DNA from: Clostridioides difficile
GTDB lineage: Bacteria > Bacillota > Clostridia > Peptostreptococcales > Peptostreptococcaceae
NCBI GenBank assembly: GCA_024919175.1
Contig: CP103804.1
Coordinates: forward strand, 248,001 to 312,000
Length of the DNA stretch: 64,000 bases
Reading direction: 5' to 3'
The translations under genes and the position numbers were made by a program. Positions 34,756-44,085 of this stretch are shown here, piece by piece. The notes under the pieces were generated by a model, which saw only the letters and a list, made by a program, of their open reading frames with translations, ran no database searches and was not told the DNA's origin. Numbering within the stretch: position 1 is the first letter of the stretch; each line of letters begins with the position of its first letter.

Positions 34756-37464
34756 TTACACCCCTTCATACTCTGTTCTAGCAATTACTTCATCTTGTAT
34801 TGGTTTACCTAACTCACACCAATATTGAGTAAATCCAGCAACACGTACCATTAGTTGACGATAATTGTCAGGATTTTTTTGTGCATCCTTCAAAGTTTCT
34901 GAATCCACAACATTATATTGAATATGGAATCCACCTTTTCTCAGATAACTTCTTGTTAAATCTAACAGTTTCTTTGTACCTTGTTGTCCTCTAATAGTTG
35001 TTGGGTGAAGTTTTAAATTCATTTGAGAATTTTGAACTACTGCTTGGTCCCAAATAGTCGCAGATTCAAATAATGCATACACACCATTTTTATCTGTTCC
35101 TGCATATGCAGAAACTGAACCATCTGAATATGTTGTTCCACTTAATCTACCATCTGGAGTAGCTAAAGTGGCAGCTCCTTGTGGTCCATGTGTAGATACA
35201 GAAATTTGGCAAGGATACATTTTTTTAGCATATAAAGATTGTGCTTCTTCACACACTTTTGATAGCCATATCTCATAATTTTTAAGGATTGTATCTGCAT
35301 ACAAATCATTGTTTCCATATTTAGGTGCATCAAGACATGCCTTATAAATAGCATCATACTTGCCAGTCTTATCTACTTTTACTTGGTCTGCCATAGAATA
35401 ATTACCAACTTCTAATGCGTCCTTAAATCCAAAATTATTTAATACAGCATCCTTCATTTCTTCAACTGTAAAAGCTTTGTCATCATATACAAGCTTTTTA
35501 AGTGTGGCAAATGAGTTAACCATAGTAACAGTTCCACAAGTTTCTACATTTAATGTTGCATTATAACGATAGCCCATATTTCCTATATGTTGACCTTTAT
35601 CTAAACAGTCTGGTTTTAATAGAGAATTTATTATAGAAGTATCAAACTTTCTCCATATATCTAACTCGATATTATTTGCTCTCTCAAGAACATTTATTGC
35701 TTGTTTATAATAATCTTTAAATACTTCTACAACTTCTTCATAAGTATCTAATGGCTTATTATGAGGTTCAAATACTTGTATATTCATACGATTGTCTTTA
35801 CCATTCATAAGAACAAGCTCTAATATTTTAGGATTGGCAATAAAATGAACCCCAGAGCCAGCAGATTGTCCTGCTCCACCTGCAATAGAATATGTCTTTC
35901 CATTTAAAGTCAGTTGTTTCCAGCATCCTGGAGATGTTTCCAGACATCCACCTAATGCAAATGCTCTAGCTTCTTCAACAGTCATTCCTTCAGCAGCAAA
36001 TTGCTTCATCATAAATGTTGTCCCATTTGAATTGTTTACCCATGCTGGATAACCAGAACCAAGTTTTGTACATTCAACAGCTTTCATTAAAAAATCTTCT
36101 GGAAGTTTTTCATCATATAACATAGTTAAGCTCGGTTGAGGAGTTCTACATCTCATACTTGCCTCTAATAATAATTCTTCTAATTCATTAGCTCCTGTAG
36201 AACCATCTTCTCTTAATCCACCTATAGATAAAGTATTAAATGTATTTCCTGATAATACTCCTCCATTTACACCTGCTGAGGCAAAACAGTCAATACAAGT
36301 GATTTTTATTCTGTAAAGTTCTAATAATTCAATAACTTCTTCTTTTGTAATTAATCCTTTTTCCATATCTTGTTCATACCAAGGATATAAAATTTGACCA
36401 AAACGACCTATAGACATACCAGATATCGCATCTTCGTTTACTGATGCTATATGGATTGTATAAGTCAATTGAAGAGCTTCTCTAAATGTACGAGGTTGTT
36501 TATGCGCAATATGTTCTAATATCTCTACTAAATCTGAATATTCTTTTTTTGCTTCTAAATCTGTTTCTATACTCTCTAAATACTTTGCATGTTTTGCATA
36601 GTTTAAAATCCAAGTTTGTAACCCTTCAATAACTTGAATAACAGCTTCATAAAAATATAGACGGTCCATTCCGATAAGACCATCTCCAGATGCATTTCCT
36701 GCAACTGCTTTTTTACATTCTTTTGCCATTTCTATAATTCCATCTAATCCATAATTCAAAGGATAAAAATAGTTTATAACCTCTCTACCTTGAGGAAGTG
36801 TGTATCCTGAATCAAACATGCATATAAGTGTACTCATTAAATTTTCTTTTAAATCATAGTCTGGCATCATCTTTTCATAGTGAAAGCCTAAATCTTCAAC
36901 TGATTTTCCAACCCATTCTTTTGCCATTTTTACAAGAACAGGAACTTCTTCTTTTCTCATTCCAAATTTACCAGCTATTGAAACGACATTTCCAAAACTT
37001 TCAGTTACATTTCCTCCACCAGAACCAAATTTTGTAAGCTCATCTGCTGTATTACTAGCTAACTTCTTTGCTTCTTCTTTCATTTGTTCTCCTTGAGCAA
37101 CAAAGAAACTTTCACTTACCCAAGGCATTGGGAAAGAACCTCTATAATGGCGTGTCTTTTGCATTACTATCTTCTCACCAGGTATTATATTTGGTGTCAT
37201 ATGAGAAAAAGCAGCTTTAAGAGCTTTGGCTCTTCTAACTACTGCTATATCACCATCTGATTTTCTATATTCTCTATTGTACCAATATGGAAATTCCATA
37301 TCAGCTGTAGATAATGTATTATAATATACATTCAATAAGTCATCTGCTCTTTTACTTGCTTTTTTTTCACTAAGTTCATCTAAATTTTCCTGATTTTGAA
37401 AATTTGTTTTAATATTTTTTGCTTCTAAAATACTTCTTATTTTATCTTCTTTACTTTGACTCAT
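34756..37464 (-). CDS. hpdB: 4-hydroxyphenylacetate decarboxylase, glycyl-radical subunit
   Basis: 902 residues. It decarboxylates 4-hydroxyphenylacetate, a tyrosine fermentation product, to p-cresol. The active-site Cys is about residue 507 in GGCLETSPG, with the adjacent Glu at 509 that distinguishes HpdB. The radical Gly is about residue 877 in VRVAGFTQYW near the C-terminus. Both are intact, so the enzyme should be functional. Start behind AGGAGGGG. It leads hpdBCA. This operon is a hallmark of C. difficile and a few other anaerobes; p-cresol suppresses competing gut bacteria (established knowledge). Confidence 0.97.
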   Translation of the reverse strand: MSQSKEDKIRSILEAKNIKTNFQNQENLDELSEKKASKRADDLLNVYYNTLSTADMEFPYWYNREYRKSDGDIAVVRRAKALKAAFSHMTPNIIPGEKIVMQKTRHYRGSFPMPWVSESFFVAQGEQMKEEAKKLASNTADELTKFGSGGGNVTESFGNVVSIAGKFGMRKEEVPVLVKMAKEWVGKSVEDLGFHYEKMMPDYDLKENLMSTLICMFDSGYTLPQGREVINYFYPLNYGLDGIIEMAKECKKAVAGNASGDGLIGMDRLYFYEAVIQVIEGLQTWILNYAKHAKYLESIETDLEAKKEYSDLVEILEHIAHKQPRTFREALQLTYTIHIASVNEDAISGMSIGRFGQILYPWYEQDMEKGLITKEEVIELLELYRIKITCIDCFASAGVNGGVLSGNTFNTLSIGGLREDGSTGANELEELLLEASMRCRTPQPSLTMLYDEKLPEDFLMKAVECTKLGSGYPAWVNNSNGTTFMMKQFAAEGMTVEEARAFALGGCLETSPGCWKQLTLNGKTYSIAGGAGQSAGSGVHFIANPKILELVLMNGKDNRMNIQVFEPHNKPLDTYEEVVEVFKDYYKQAINVLERANNIELDIWRKFDTSIINSLLKPDCLDKGQHIGNMGYRYNATLNVETCGTVTMVNSFATLKKLVYDDKAFTVEEMKDAVLNNFGFKDALEVGNYSMADQVKVDKTGKYDAIYKACLDAPKYGNNDLYADTILKNYEIWLSKVCEEAQSLYAKKMYPCQISVSTHGPQGAATLATPDGRLSGTTYSDGSVSAYAGTDKNGVYALFESATIWDQAVVQNSQMNLKLHPTTIRGQQGTKKLLDLTRSYLRKGGFHIQYNVVDSETLKDAQKNPDNYRQLMVRVAGFTQYWCELGKPIQDEVIARTEYEGV

Positions 37465-37585
37465 TTCTTCCCCTCCTTAAACTTTCTACACTTAGTATAA
37501 AACTTTTTAAGAATGAAAAAAAAGAGTCTATTACCCACTTTCTAAAATAATATTTCTACAAAAAAATAAAACTTAGAACAATTTA

Positions 37586-37652
37586 GACCATAAATTTACC
37601 TTATATCTAATAAAGCTCCTGATTTATTAACATATAAAGATTGTTTATGGTC
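37586..37652. terminator. long-loop hairpin between tsaD and hpdB
   Basis: GACCATAAA (37586-37594) pairs with TTTATGGTC (37644-37652) around a loop of about 49 nt. It lies after the tsaD stop on the minus strand and about 120 bp before hpdB. No good T-run follows directly, so termination is uncertain. Confidence 0.4.
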
Positions 37653-37673
37653 TTGTTTTAAGCTTAGTTTATA

Positions 37674-38690
37674 TTACTGGTTTATTTTAAGATTTGGAAC
37701 TGCATTTAGACTCATATCATGTGTTTTATTGTTTATGAAATTATAATATCCTGCACAACCTATCATAGCAGCATTATCTGTGCATAAAATTAAAGGAGGA
37801 TATTTAACTATAATTCCACTCTCCTTTGCAAGCTCTGTTATTTTAGCCCTAAGACCAGAGTTAGAGGCAACTCCACCAGAAAGAGTTATGACATCATAAC
37901 CCTTATCTTTTGTAGCCTTTAATGCTTTAGTAGCTAAAACTTCAACTACAGCCTCTTGAAAAGATGCAGCGACATCTTCAACTACTATTTCTTCGTTTTT
38001 CATCCTTTTGCCATTTAAATAATTTAATACAGAAGATTTTAGACCACTAAAACTAAAGTCATAGCTATTCTCTTCTAAGTAAGCTCTTGGAAACTCTATA
38101 GCATGCTTATTCCCTTTTTTAGCTAAATTATCAATAATAGGACCTCCTGGGTAACCTAAATTCATAGCCCTTGAAATCTTATCAAAAGCTTCTCCAGACG
38201 CATCATCTCTAGTCTTTCCTAAGATTTCATATTTACCATAATCTTTGACTTCGACTAAGTGAGTATGACCTCCAGATACTATTAATGTTATAAAAGGAGG
38301 TTTTAAATCTTTATGCTCTATATAGTTTGCACTTAGATGTCCCTCAATATGATTTACTCCTACAAGAGGAATATCCAATGTATATGCAAGTGCTTTAGCA
38401 TAAGACAATCCTACTAATAACGCACCTACTAGTCCTGGACCATAGGTAACTGCAATATGGTCTATATCATTAAATCCTATATTTGCCTTATCTAAAGCTT
38501 CTTGAACAACTATATCAATATTCTCCACATGTTTTCTTGAAGCCACTTCTGGTACTACACCACCAAATTTTTTATGTGTTTCTATTTGAGTAGAGATTAT
38601 GTTTGAAAGTACATCTCTACCATTTTTTAAAACTGATGCAGCTGTTTCATCACAGCTACTTTCTATAGCCAATGTTATTATATCACCCAT
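37674..38690 (-). CDS. tsaD: tRNA N6-adenosine threonylcarbamoyltransferase
   Basis: 338 residues of the Kae1/TsaD ASKHA family. It transfers the threonylcarbamoyl group to A37 of ANN-decoding tRNAs (t6A). Metal ligands are visible in HIEGHLSANY, and nucleotide-binding segments in IESSCDETAAS, VSGGHTHLVEV and TLSGGVASNSGLR. It is the last gene of tsaE-tsaB-rimI-tsaD. The ATG at 38690 (MGDIITLAIESSCDE) follows AGAGGTG; an earlier in-frame start at 38720 lies inside rimI. Confidence 0.97.
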   Translation of the reverse strand: MGDIITLAIESSCDETAASVLKNGRDVLSNIISTQIETHKKFGGVVPEVASRKHVENIDIVVQEALDKANIGFNDIDHIAVTYGPGLVGALLVGLSYAKALAYTLDIPLVGVNHIEGHLSANYIEHKDLKPPFITLIVSGGHTHLVEVKDYGKYEILGKTRDDASGEAFDKISRAMNLGYPGGPIIDNLAKKGNKHAIEFPRAYLEENSYDFSFSGLKSSVLNYLNGKRMKNEEIVVEDVAASFQEAVVEVLATKALKATKDKGYDVITLSGGVASNSGLRAKITELAKESGIIVKYPPLILCTDNAAMIGCAGYYNFINNKTHDMSLNAVPNLKINQ

Positions 38691-38695
38691 AAACT

Positions 38696-39172
38696 CTACA
38701 CCTCTTTTAATTGGTTCCACATTATAATTGCATCTTCTTTATTATCACTGTAGTATTCTTTTCTGATTCCACCCATTTTAAATCCGTATTTTCTATATAG
38801 ATTTTGTGCTATTTTATTTGATGCTCTAACTTCTAATGTCATAGATGCAATATTATTATCTTTACATAAATCAACCATGCCTTTTATCAACTTGTCACCT
38901 ATTTTTTTGCCTCTATAATCACTATGAACAGCCACATTATTTATATGCCCTTCATCAATTATAAGCCAAATTCCAACATATCCAACTACTTTTCCATCTA
39001 GTTTAGCTACTATATACCTTGCGACCTCATTAGATAACTCTTTTCTAAAAGATTCTTTTGACCAATAATCTTCAAAACAATTTTTTTCTACTTCAAAAAC
39101 TTCATCTATATCTTTAATAGTCATTTCTTCTATTTTTATATCATCTATTATTTGTTTTGTATTATCTTTCAT
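38696..39172 (-). CDS. rimI: ribosomal-protein alanine N-acetyltransferase-like GNAT protein
   Basis: 158 residues of the GNAT fold. The acetyl-CoA loop is VHSDYRGKKIGDKLIKGM, followed by LEVRASNKIAQNLYRKYGFK. RimI acetylates the N-terminus of ribosomal protein S18 in E. coli. Its position inside the t6A operon is conserved widely in Firmicutes and supports the name. Its start overlaps the tsaB end by 11 bp. Confidence 0.9.
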   Translation of the reverse strand: MKDNTKQIIDDIKIEEMTIKDIDEVFEVEKNCFEDYWSKESFRKELSNEVARYIVAKLDGKVVGYVGIWLIIDEGHINNVAVHSDYRGKKIGDKLIKGMVDLCKDNNIASMTLEVRASNKIAQNLYRKYGFKMGGIRKEYYSDNKEDAIIMWNQLKEV

Positions 39173-39878
39173 TATTTATCCTCTTCATTTTTTCGTCATA
39201 TTGTACTTCAGCCTGAGATTTTCTGATATACATAGGGTTTATTGTATAACAAGTATGTACATCTATATTTTTACTATATTTATTTAATGCTACAGAACAT
39301 AGGCTTCCTGCTTTAGATACATTATGAGCTGGCGAAGGTATCTTTATATTTTTTATGTTTTCTAGCTCATCCTTATATTTATAAACTGCTTCTCCAACTA
39401 TTATAAATTCTTCATCACTTGATTTAATTTCATTTAGTAAAGTTTCAAATTCTACAACATCAACACTATCTAACTCTATTAACTCTCCACCTTCAAACTT
39501 ATATTTAGCTGAGTAAACCTGATTTTTTTGTGCATCTAATATAGAGCATATTTTTCTTTCACATAAATCCATATTACCTGCTAAAGATTCTAAAGAATTT
39601 ACTGCTATTATTGGTAGATTATTTACATGGGCTATAGCTTTTGCTGTAGCCATACCTATTCTAAGACCTGTAAATGAACCAGGTCCTATACATATAGCTA
39701 ACAAATCCATCTCTTTTATGTTTAAATCACTCATATCCAACATGTTTTCTATCATTGGCATAAGTTTTTGTGAATGAGTCTTTTTGTTATTTACTGTAAA
39801 CTCACAGATTAAATTGTCATCTTCAACAACTGCTACACTTGCTGCCATAGAAGATGTATCTATACCTAATATCTTCAT
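39162..39878 (-). CDS. tsaB: t6A biosynthesis scaffold protein TsaB
   Basis: 238 residues, related to TsaD but lacking its metal site (LGIDTSSMAASVAVVED; AICIGPGSFTGLRIGMATAK). TsaB binds TsaD and TsaE and supports threonylcarbamoyl transfer. Its ATG overlaps the tsaE stop by one base (TAATG type), and its end overlaps rimI. Confidence 0.95.
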   Translation of the reverse strand: MKILGIDTSSMAASVAVVEDDNLICEFTVNNKKTHSQKLMPMIENMLDMSDLNIKEMDLLAICIGPGSFTGLRIGMATAKAIAHVNNLPIIAVNSLESLAGNMDLCERKICSILDAQKNQVYSAKYKFEGGELIELDSVDVVEFETLLNEIKSSDEEFIIVGEAVYKYKDELENIKNIKIPSPAHNVSKAGSLCSVALNKYSKNIDVHTCYTINPMYIRKSQAEVQYDEKMKRINNER

Positions 39879-40330
39879 TATTTAATCAACTCCTCAACTA
39901 TACCTTCATAATAATCTCCTTTTGGAGTTAATATCATTTCTCTTCCTTCATCTTTATATCTTAATTCTATGTTTAAATATTCTTTTGGAAGTATATCTTC
40001 TATTAAATTAGCCCATTCTATTATACAGATTCCATTTGAATTTATATATTCATCATATCCAATATCATACATTTCATCACTACTACCAATTCTATAAACA
40101 TCAAAATGATACAAAGGTATTTTTCCTTCATATTCGTTTATTATAGTAAAAGTTGGACTTGTTATATAATCATTTATACCTAATGAATCTGCTAAACTTT
40201 GTGTCATTGTGGTCTTTCCAGCTCCTAAATCCCCCACTAAACAAATTACACTACCTTCTTTTAATACTTTACCTAATTTATGTCCTATTTCTCTAGTTTT
40301 ACTTTCATTTTCTAAATATATTTTTGCCAT
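39878..40330 (-). CDS. tsaE: t6A biosynthesis ATPase TsaE
   Basis: 150 residues, a P-loop ATPase with Walker A GDLGAGKTTMTQSLA, followed by SPTFTIINEYEG and the YHFDVYRIG segment typical of TsaE. It drives turnover of the TsaBD complex. First gene of the operon; the start follows TGGAGATG. Confidence 0.95.
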   Translation of the reverse strand: MAKIYLENESKTREIGHKLGKVLKEGSVICLVGDLGAGKTTMTQSLADSLGINDYITSPTFTIINEYEGKIPLYHFDVYRIGSSDEMYDIGYDEYINSNGICIIEWANLIEDILPKEYLNIELRYKDEGREMILTPKGDYYEGIVEELIK

Positions 40331-40470
40331 TAATTCATCTCCATCTTGATATAATCGTCGTGTGAATTTATATCACTGCTTAATTAATTATAGTATAAGC
40401 CCCAACTATTATAAAGTACTTCTATTTATCTTTTTTGTTTATCTTTCAATATTGATGATTCCATCAAAAC

Positions 40471-41511
40471 TTATATATAATCATCAATAGTAATCTTTAC
40501 ATATTCTTTTGCTTTACAATTTTGTTTTAGGGCTTCTTTACATATTTCCTCTGATTGCTCTTTTACATACTTAAGAGATTTATAATTTTCTTTTACTGCT
40601 TCAATACACATTTTCTCTGTTTGATTTTTTATATACATAAGCATCTTTCCATTTTGTCTTACAATTTCTGTACATATCTCTTCTGTATAGTTATCTATGT
40701 AATTTAGCACATCTTTAATATTATACTTTTTATCCAAATATCTTATAGCTCTTATACATGTTTTTTCTGTCTTATTATTAACAAATTGTAAGCTTCTTCC
40801 ATCTTGTTTGACTGCTTCTGAACATATTTTTTCTGTTTGCTGTTTTACATATTGTAAGGCCATACCATTTTGACTTACAGCTTCTATACACATCTTTTCT
40901 GTTTGGCTTTGTACATATTGAAGTGCTTTATAGTTTCGTTTTATAGCTTCTATACATAACTCTTCGCTTTGCGCTCTAACATATGCAAGGCACCTGCCAT
41001 CTTTTTTAATTGCTTCTAAACATATTTTTCTTGTTTGAATCTCTAAAGCTTTTAATATACTTACAACATCTATATTGGAAGAACATCTTATTGCTTGTAT
41101 AATAAGTTCTTCTGTTTGATTTCTTACATACTTAAGTGCATTGCAATCCTTTTTTATTGCTTCAAGACATATATACTCAGTTTGTTCTTTTACATATTCA
41201 AGTGCTCTATAATTGTACCTTATAGCTTCTAAACATATTTCTTCTGTTTGCTCTTTTACATACTTCAAAGCTTTATAATTCTGTCTTACAGCTAAAATAC
41301 ACATACCATCTGTTTGATTATTTATATTTTCTAATTCATGATAATCATACTTCACTCTTTCCATATTTTCAATATATTCATTTGTAATATTCTTTAAAGA
41401 ATCTCCTAACATTTTACTATCAATACCTATATGAATATTTTCCCAATCACTATTAAAATAATACCCTTTATCGTCTAAAAATACTTTTTTCATTTTATTG
41501 CATATTTTCAT
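40471..41511 (-). CDS. protein of twelve 22-residue repeats (DUF4116-like)
   Basis: 346 residues with no signal peptide. After about 65 residues of unique N-terminus the rest is twelve tandem repeats. The repeat pattern is roughly QTEEICLEAIKxNxxALKYVKx; ten units keep the exact 22-residue period, and units 4 and 9 have insertions of five or six residues. Each unit looks like a helical hairpin, so the whole should form a solenoid. It resembles DUF4116-type repeats, for which no biochemical function is established. The gene is monocistronic and cytoplasmic, with a strong ribosome site (AGGAGAG). The conserved Cys in most units (EIC/KMC) is notable. A binding scaffold is only a guess. Confidence 0.75.
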   Translation of the reverse strand: MKICNKMKKVFLDDKGYYFNSDWENIHIGIDSKMLGDSLKNITNEYIENMERVKYDYHELENINNQTDGMCILAVRQNYKALKYVKEQTEEICLEAIRYNYRALEYVKEQTEYICLEAIKKDCNALKYVRNQTEELIIQAIRCSSNIDVVSILKALEIQTRKICLEAIKKDGRCLAYVRAQSEELCIEAIKRNYKALQYVQSQTEKMCIEAVSQNGMALQYVKQQTEKICSEAVKQDGRSLQFVNNKTEKTCIRAIRYLDKKYNIKDVLNYIDNYTEEICTEIVRQNGKMLMYIKNQTEKMCIEAVKENYKSLKYVKEQSEEICKEALKQNCKAKEYVKITIDDYI

Positions 41512-41739
41512 AACTCTACTCTCCTATCATTATTAAATTAGCTATTATTAAGAATTAAATTTTAAAACATTATTTATTCTTAATAATAACTTTACTTTTT
41601 GTTTATTATGAATTCGCTCTGCATATTGTAGATACCTTTTTAGTATTTTAATAGTTAATCGTTTTAATTCTTCCTTTATTTTAAAAATTAAATCTGTCTA
41701 AATATTTCTTATTTTAAATACATTTTTTGATAAATTAAT

Positions 41740-41806
41740 AAAGCCATAATGTATTTAATACATCAATCACAACATGAGACTGAAGTTATAAATAAATTAT
41801 GGCTTT
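41740..41806. terminator. probable bidirectional hairpin after ribU
   Basis: AAAGCCATAAT (41740-41750) pairs with ATTATGGCTTT (41796-41806), with more AT pairing inside. It is the only structure seen in the 336-bp gap 41512-41847; the rest is AT-rich and contains the promoter region of the repeat protein. Confidence 0.6.
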
Positions 41807-41847
41807 TCAATATATTTAATTTTAAAATTTTATATTTTCTTGTCTGA

Positions 41848-42453
41848 TTACTTTTTTATTACATTTCCCATTTTTTTATAAAGTGGTAATGTTACTAAAG
41901 ATATTATCACAGCTTTTAGTACATTAAATGGAGCTATAATCCAGATTACAAAAGTAAATAGGTCATGAACTTGAGGATTTATAGCTGAGCCTAGGCCTAT
42001 TATAGCATCTAGTCCCATCATTTGGCCATAAAGTGGTAACATTACAAAATAATTTACTAATGAACCAATTATAGTCATTGCTATTGTTCCTAATACAAAT
42101 CCAATTAATACACCTTTTAAATCTTTGCTTCTCTTATATGAATAACAAAGTATCATTACGTAAGAACCACCAATTAATATATTTGCAAATTCTCCTATCC
42201 CTCCAGTTGTTGTTGCTGTAATTGCTTGTAGTAGATTTTTTACTACAACTATTCCAAATCCAACTAATGGCCCTAAAGACATTCCTCCAAATATTGCTGG
42301 AATATCTGATAAGTCAATTTTTAAGAAATCTGGAAATATACCTGGTATTGGTGCTTGAATAAACATTAATAAATAAGATATTGCTGATAAAATTGACATT
42401 ACTACTAAAGTTCTTGTTGAAATCATATTACCTCTTTTTGCTGTACTTTGCAT
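41848..42453 (-). CDS. ribU: riboflavin ECF transporter S component
   Basis: About 201 residues with six membrane helices. It has the RibU-type ECF substrate-binding features: an early helix MSILSAISYLLMF, then PDFLKIDLSDIPAIFGG, and later GSLVNYFVMLPLYG. It binds riboflavin and works with the shared EcfAA'T module encoded elsewhere. The FMN riboswitch upstream confirms the substrate. The ATG at 42453 follows AGGAGGA; an in-frame ATG at 42501 lies inside the terminator hairpin of the leader and is not used. Confidence 0.93.
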   Translation of the reverse strand: MQSTAKRGNMISTRTLVVMSILSAISYLLMFIQAPIPGIFPDFLKIDLSDIPAIFGGMSLGPLVGFGIVVVKNLLQAITATTTGGIGEFANILIGGSYVMILCYSYKRSKDLKGVLIGFVLGTIAMTIIGSLVNYFVMLPLYGQMMGLDAIIGLGSAINPQVHDLFTFVIWIIAPFNVLKAVIISLVTLPLYKKMGNVIKK

Positions 42454-42501
42454 AATTATTATCCTCCTAATAAATACATTTATATTTTTTAGGAAAAACA
42501 A

Positions 42502-42530
42502 AAAACTCGAAGACCTTATCTTCGAGTTTT
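42502..42530 (-). terminator. riboswitch-controlled terminator before ribU
   Basis: A 12-bp perfect stem (AAAACTCGAAGA with its complement, 5-nt loop) followed on the minus strand by TTTTTTGTTTTT. It sits between the FMN aptamer and ribU and is the expression platform for transcription attenuation. Confidence 0.9.
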
Positions 42531-42579
42531 TATGGATATAGTTTAAACAAACTAAAATAAACTTATTTATGTTCCATAA

Positions 42580-42692
42580 ATATCTTCTCTCATCCAGACT
42601 TTACTGTCGGCTTTGGAATTTCACCAAATCAACCACCTAAGTAGTTCGCGGGCTATACCGCCGGTAGGGAATCTCACCCTGCCCCGAAGATC
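42580..42692 (-). promoter_or_regulatory. FMN riboswitch (RFN element)
   Basis: The minus strand shows the conserved RFN blocks in order: GGGGCAGGGTGA and ATTCCC, ACCGGCGGT with AGCCCGCGA, GATTTGGTGAAATTCC, CCGACAGT and GTCTGGATGAGAGAAGAT. The ends close as P1 (ATCTTC with GAAGAT). It binds FMN and, together with the terminator downstream, switches off ribU. Confidence 0.97.
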
Positions 42693-42754
42693 TTCTTTGA
42701 TTTTTTAATTTTCCTTACACTCTTATATTAGTTAATTTTTTAATAATTGTCAAG

Positions 42755-43921
42755 TTATTTTTTTTCGTACACTACTTTACCATTTATTATAGTGTAAAGT
42801 ACACTACTTTGAATCTCTAGTGGAGAATTATCCCAAATTACTATATCTGCATCTTTACCAACTTCTATAGAACCTACTCTATCTTCAATCCCTAGAGTCT
42901 TAGCTGGATTTATTGTAATAGATTCTATTGCCTTTTCTTCCTTCATACCATGCTTAACTGCTATCCCTGCACATATCGGAAGATATTGAACTGGTATTAC
43001 TGGATGGTCTGTCATTATACATACATCAAGCCCTGCATTTGAAAGTATTCCAGCTGTATTAAACGTTAAATTTCTAAGTTCAAACTTAGACCTTTCTGAT
43101 AATGAGGGTCCTACTATTACAGGGAATCCTTCTTCCAATAGCTCCTCCACTATAAGATGACCTTCTGTACAATGGTCTAATGTAAGCTTTAAATTAAATT
43201 CTTTTGCAATCCTTATCGCTGTGAACATATCATCAGCTCTATGAGCATGTGCTTTAAAAGGAATTTCTCCTCTTAAAACAGGTATCAAACTTTCCATTTT
43301 GATGTCATATTCAGGTTTTTCACAGTCTTCATCATCATGACTTTCATACAGGTCGACTTCCTCTAAATACTCTTCTGCTTTTTTAAGATTTTCTCTAAGT
43401 AATGAAGCTATTGCCATTCTAGTTTGTGGAGATTTATCATCTTGGCCATAACAGCTTTTTGGATTTTCTCCAAAGGCTATCTTAGATGCTACTGGATTTT
43501 TTATTACCATTTTATCAATTCTTTTTCCATATGTCTTTATAGCTATACATTGACCTCCCATAACATTTGCACTTCCAGGAGTTGTACATACAGAAGTTAT
43601 ACCACCCTCAAAAGCTTCTTTAAATGTTCTGTCCATTGGATTGATTCCATCTATAGGATTTAATTGTGGTGTTATTGGGTCAGTTTCTTCATTTCCATCT
43701 GCTCCTTCAAATCCTATGCCATCTTCCCACAATCCTAAATGAGTATGTGCATCTATAAATCCTGGAAATACAAATTTACCATTTGCATCTATCACCTCTA
43801 CATCTAAAGGTGCTATTAAGTCTTTTCCTATTTCTATTATCTTTCCTTGGTTTATAAGTATATCTCCCTGAATTACTCCATTTGTTATGGTATTTATATT
43901 ACCATTTTTTACAAAAACCAT
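42755..43921 (-). CDS. metal-dependent amidohydrolase (imidazolonepropionase-like)
   Basis: 388 residues of the amidohydrolase superfamily with the metal motif GFIDAHTHLG near residue 60, further His ligands in KAHAHRADD and LDHCTEGH, and the Asp in MTDHPV. The C-terminus has IGSIEVGKDADIVIWD, the usual composite barrel. It resembles imidazolonepropionase and related cyclic-amide hydrolases, but no histidine-degradation genes are adjacent, so the substrate is unknown. No signal peptide. Start behind AGGAGGA. Transcribed alone. Confidence 0.85.
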   Translation of the reverse strand: MVFVKNGNINTITNGVIQGDILINQGKIIEIGKDLIAPLDVEVIDANGKFVFPGFIDAHTHLGLWEDGIGFEGADGNEETDPITPQLNPIDGINPMDRTFKEAFEGGITSVCTTPGSANVMGGQCIAIKTYGKRIDKMVIKNPVASKIAFGENPKSCYGQDDKSPQTRMAIASLLRENLKKAEEYLEEVDLYESHDDEDCEKPEYDIKMESLIPVLRGEIPFKAHAHRADDMFTAIRIAKEFNLKLTLDHCTEGHLIVEELLEEGFPVIVGPSLSERSKFELRNLTFNTAGILSNAGLDVCIMTDHPVIPVQYLPICAGIAVKHGMKEEKAIESITINPAKTLGIEDRVGSIEVGKDADIVIWDNSPLEIQSSVLYTIINGKVVYEKK

Positions 43922-44021
43922 TCATTTTCCTCCTGATTTTCAATACTATACTTTTCAATACTATACTACTTATTTTAAATATTATTTCCTTACAATCCTA
44001 TTTCATAAGTTCTTAAATTTT

Positions 44022-44074
44022 TTTAGTTACGATACTTACATTTACAATCGTTACATGTAAGTATCATAACTAAA
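44022..44074. repeat. 20-bp inverted repeat after tex
   Basis: Arms 44022-44041 and 44055-44074 differ at one position, which is a G-U pair in the minus-strand RNA. It lies between the tex stop and the amidohydrolase start. On the minus strand it is followed by an A-run rather than T, so it may be a 3'-end stabilising hairpin or an atypical terminator. Confidence 0.65.
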
Positions 44075-44085
44075 CATAAATTAAC

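Noticed and set aside
43424..43663. Reading frame on the + strand opposite the amidohydrolase
   Set aside because: Antisense to a gene with complete metal motifs; no ribosome site.
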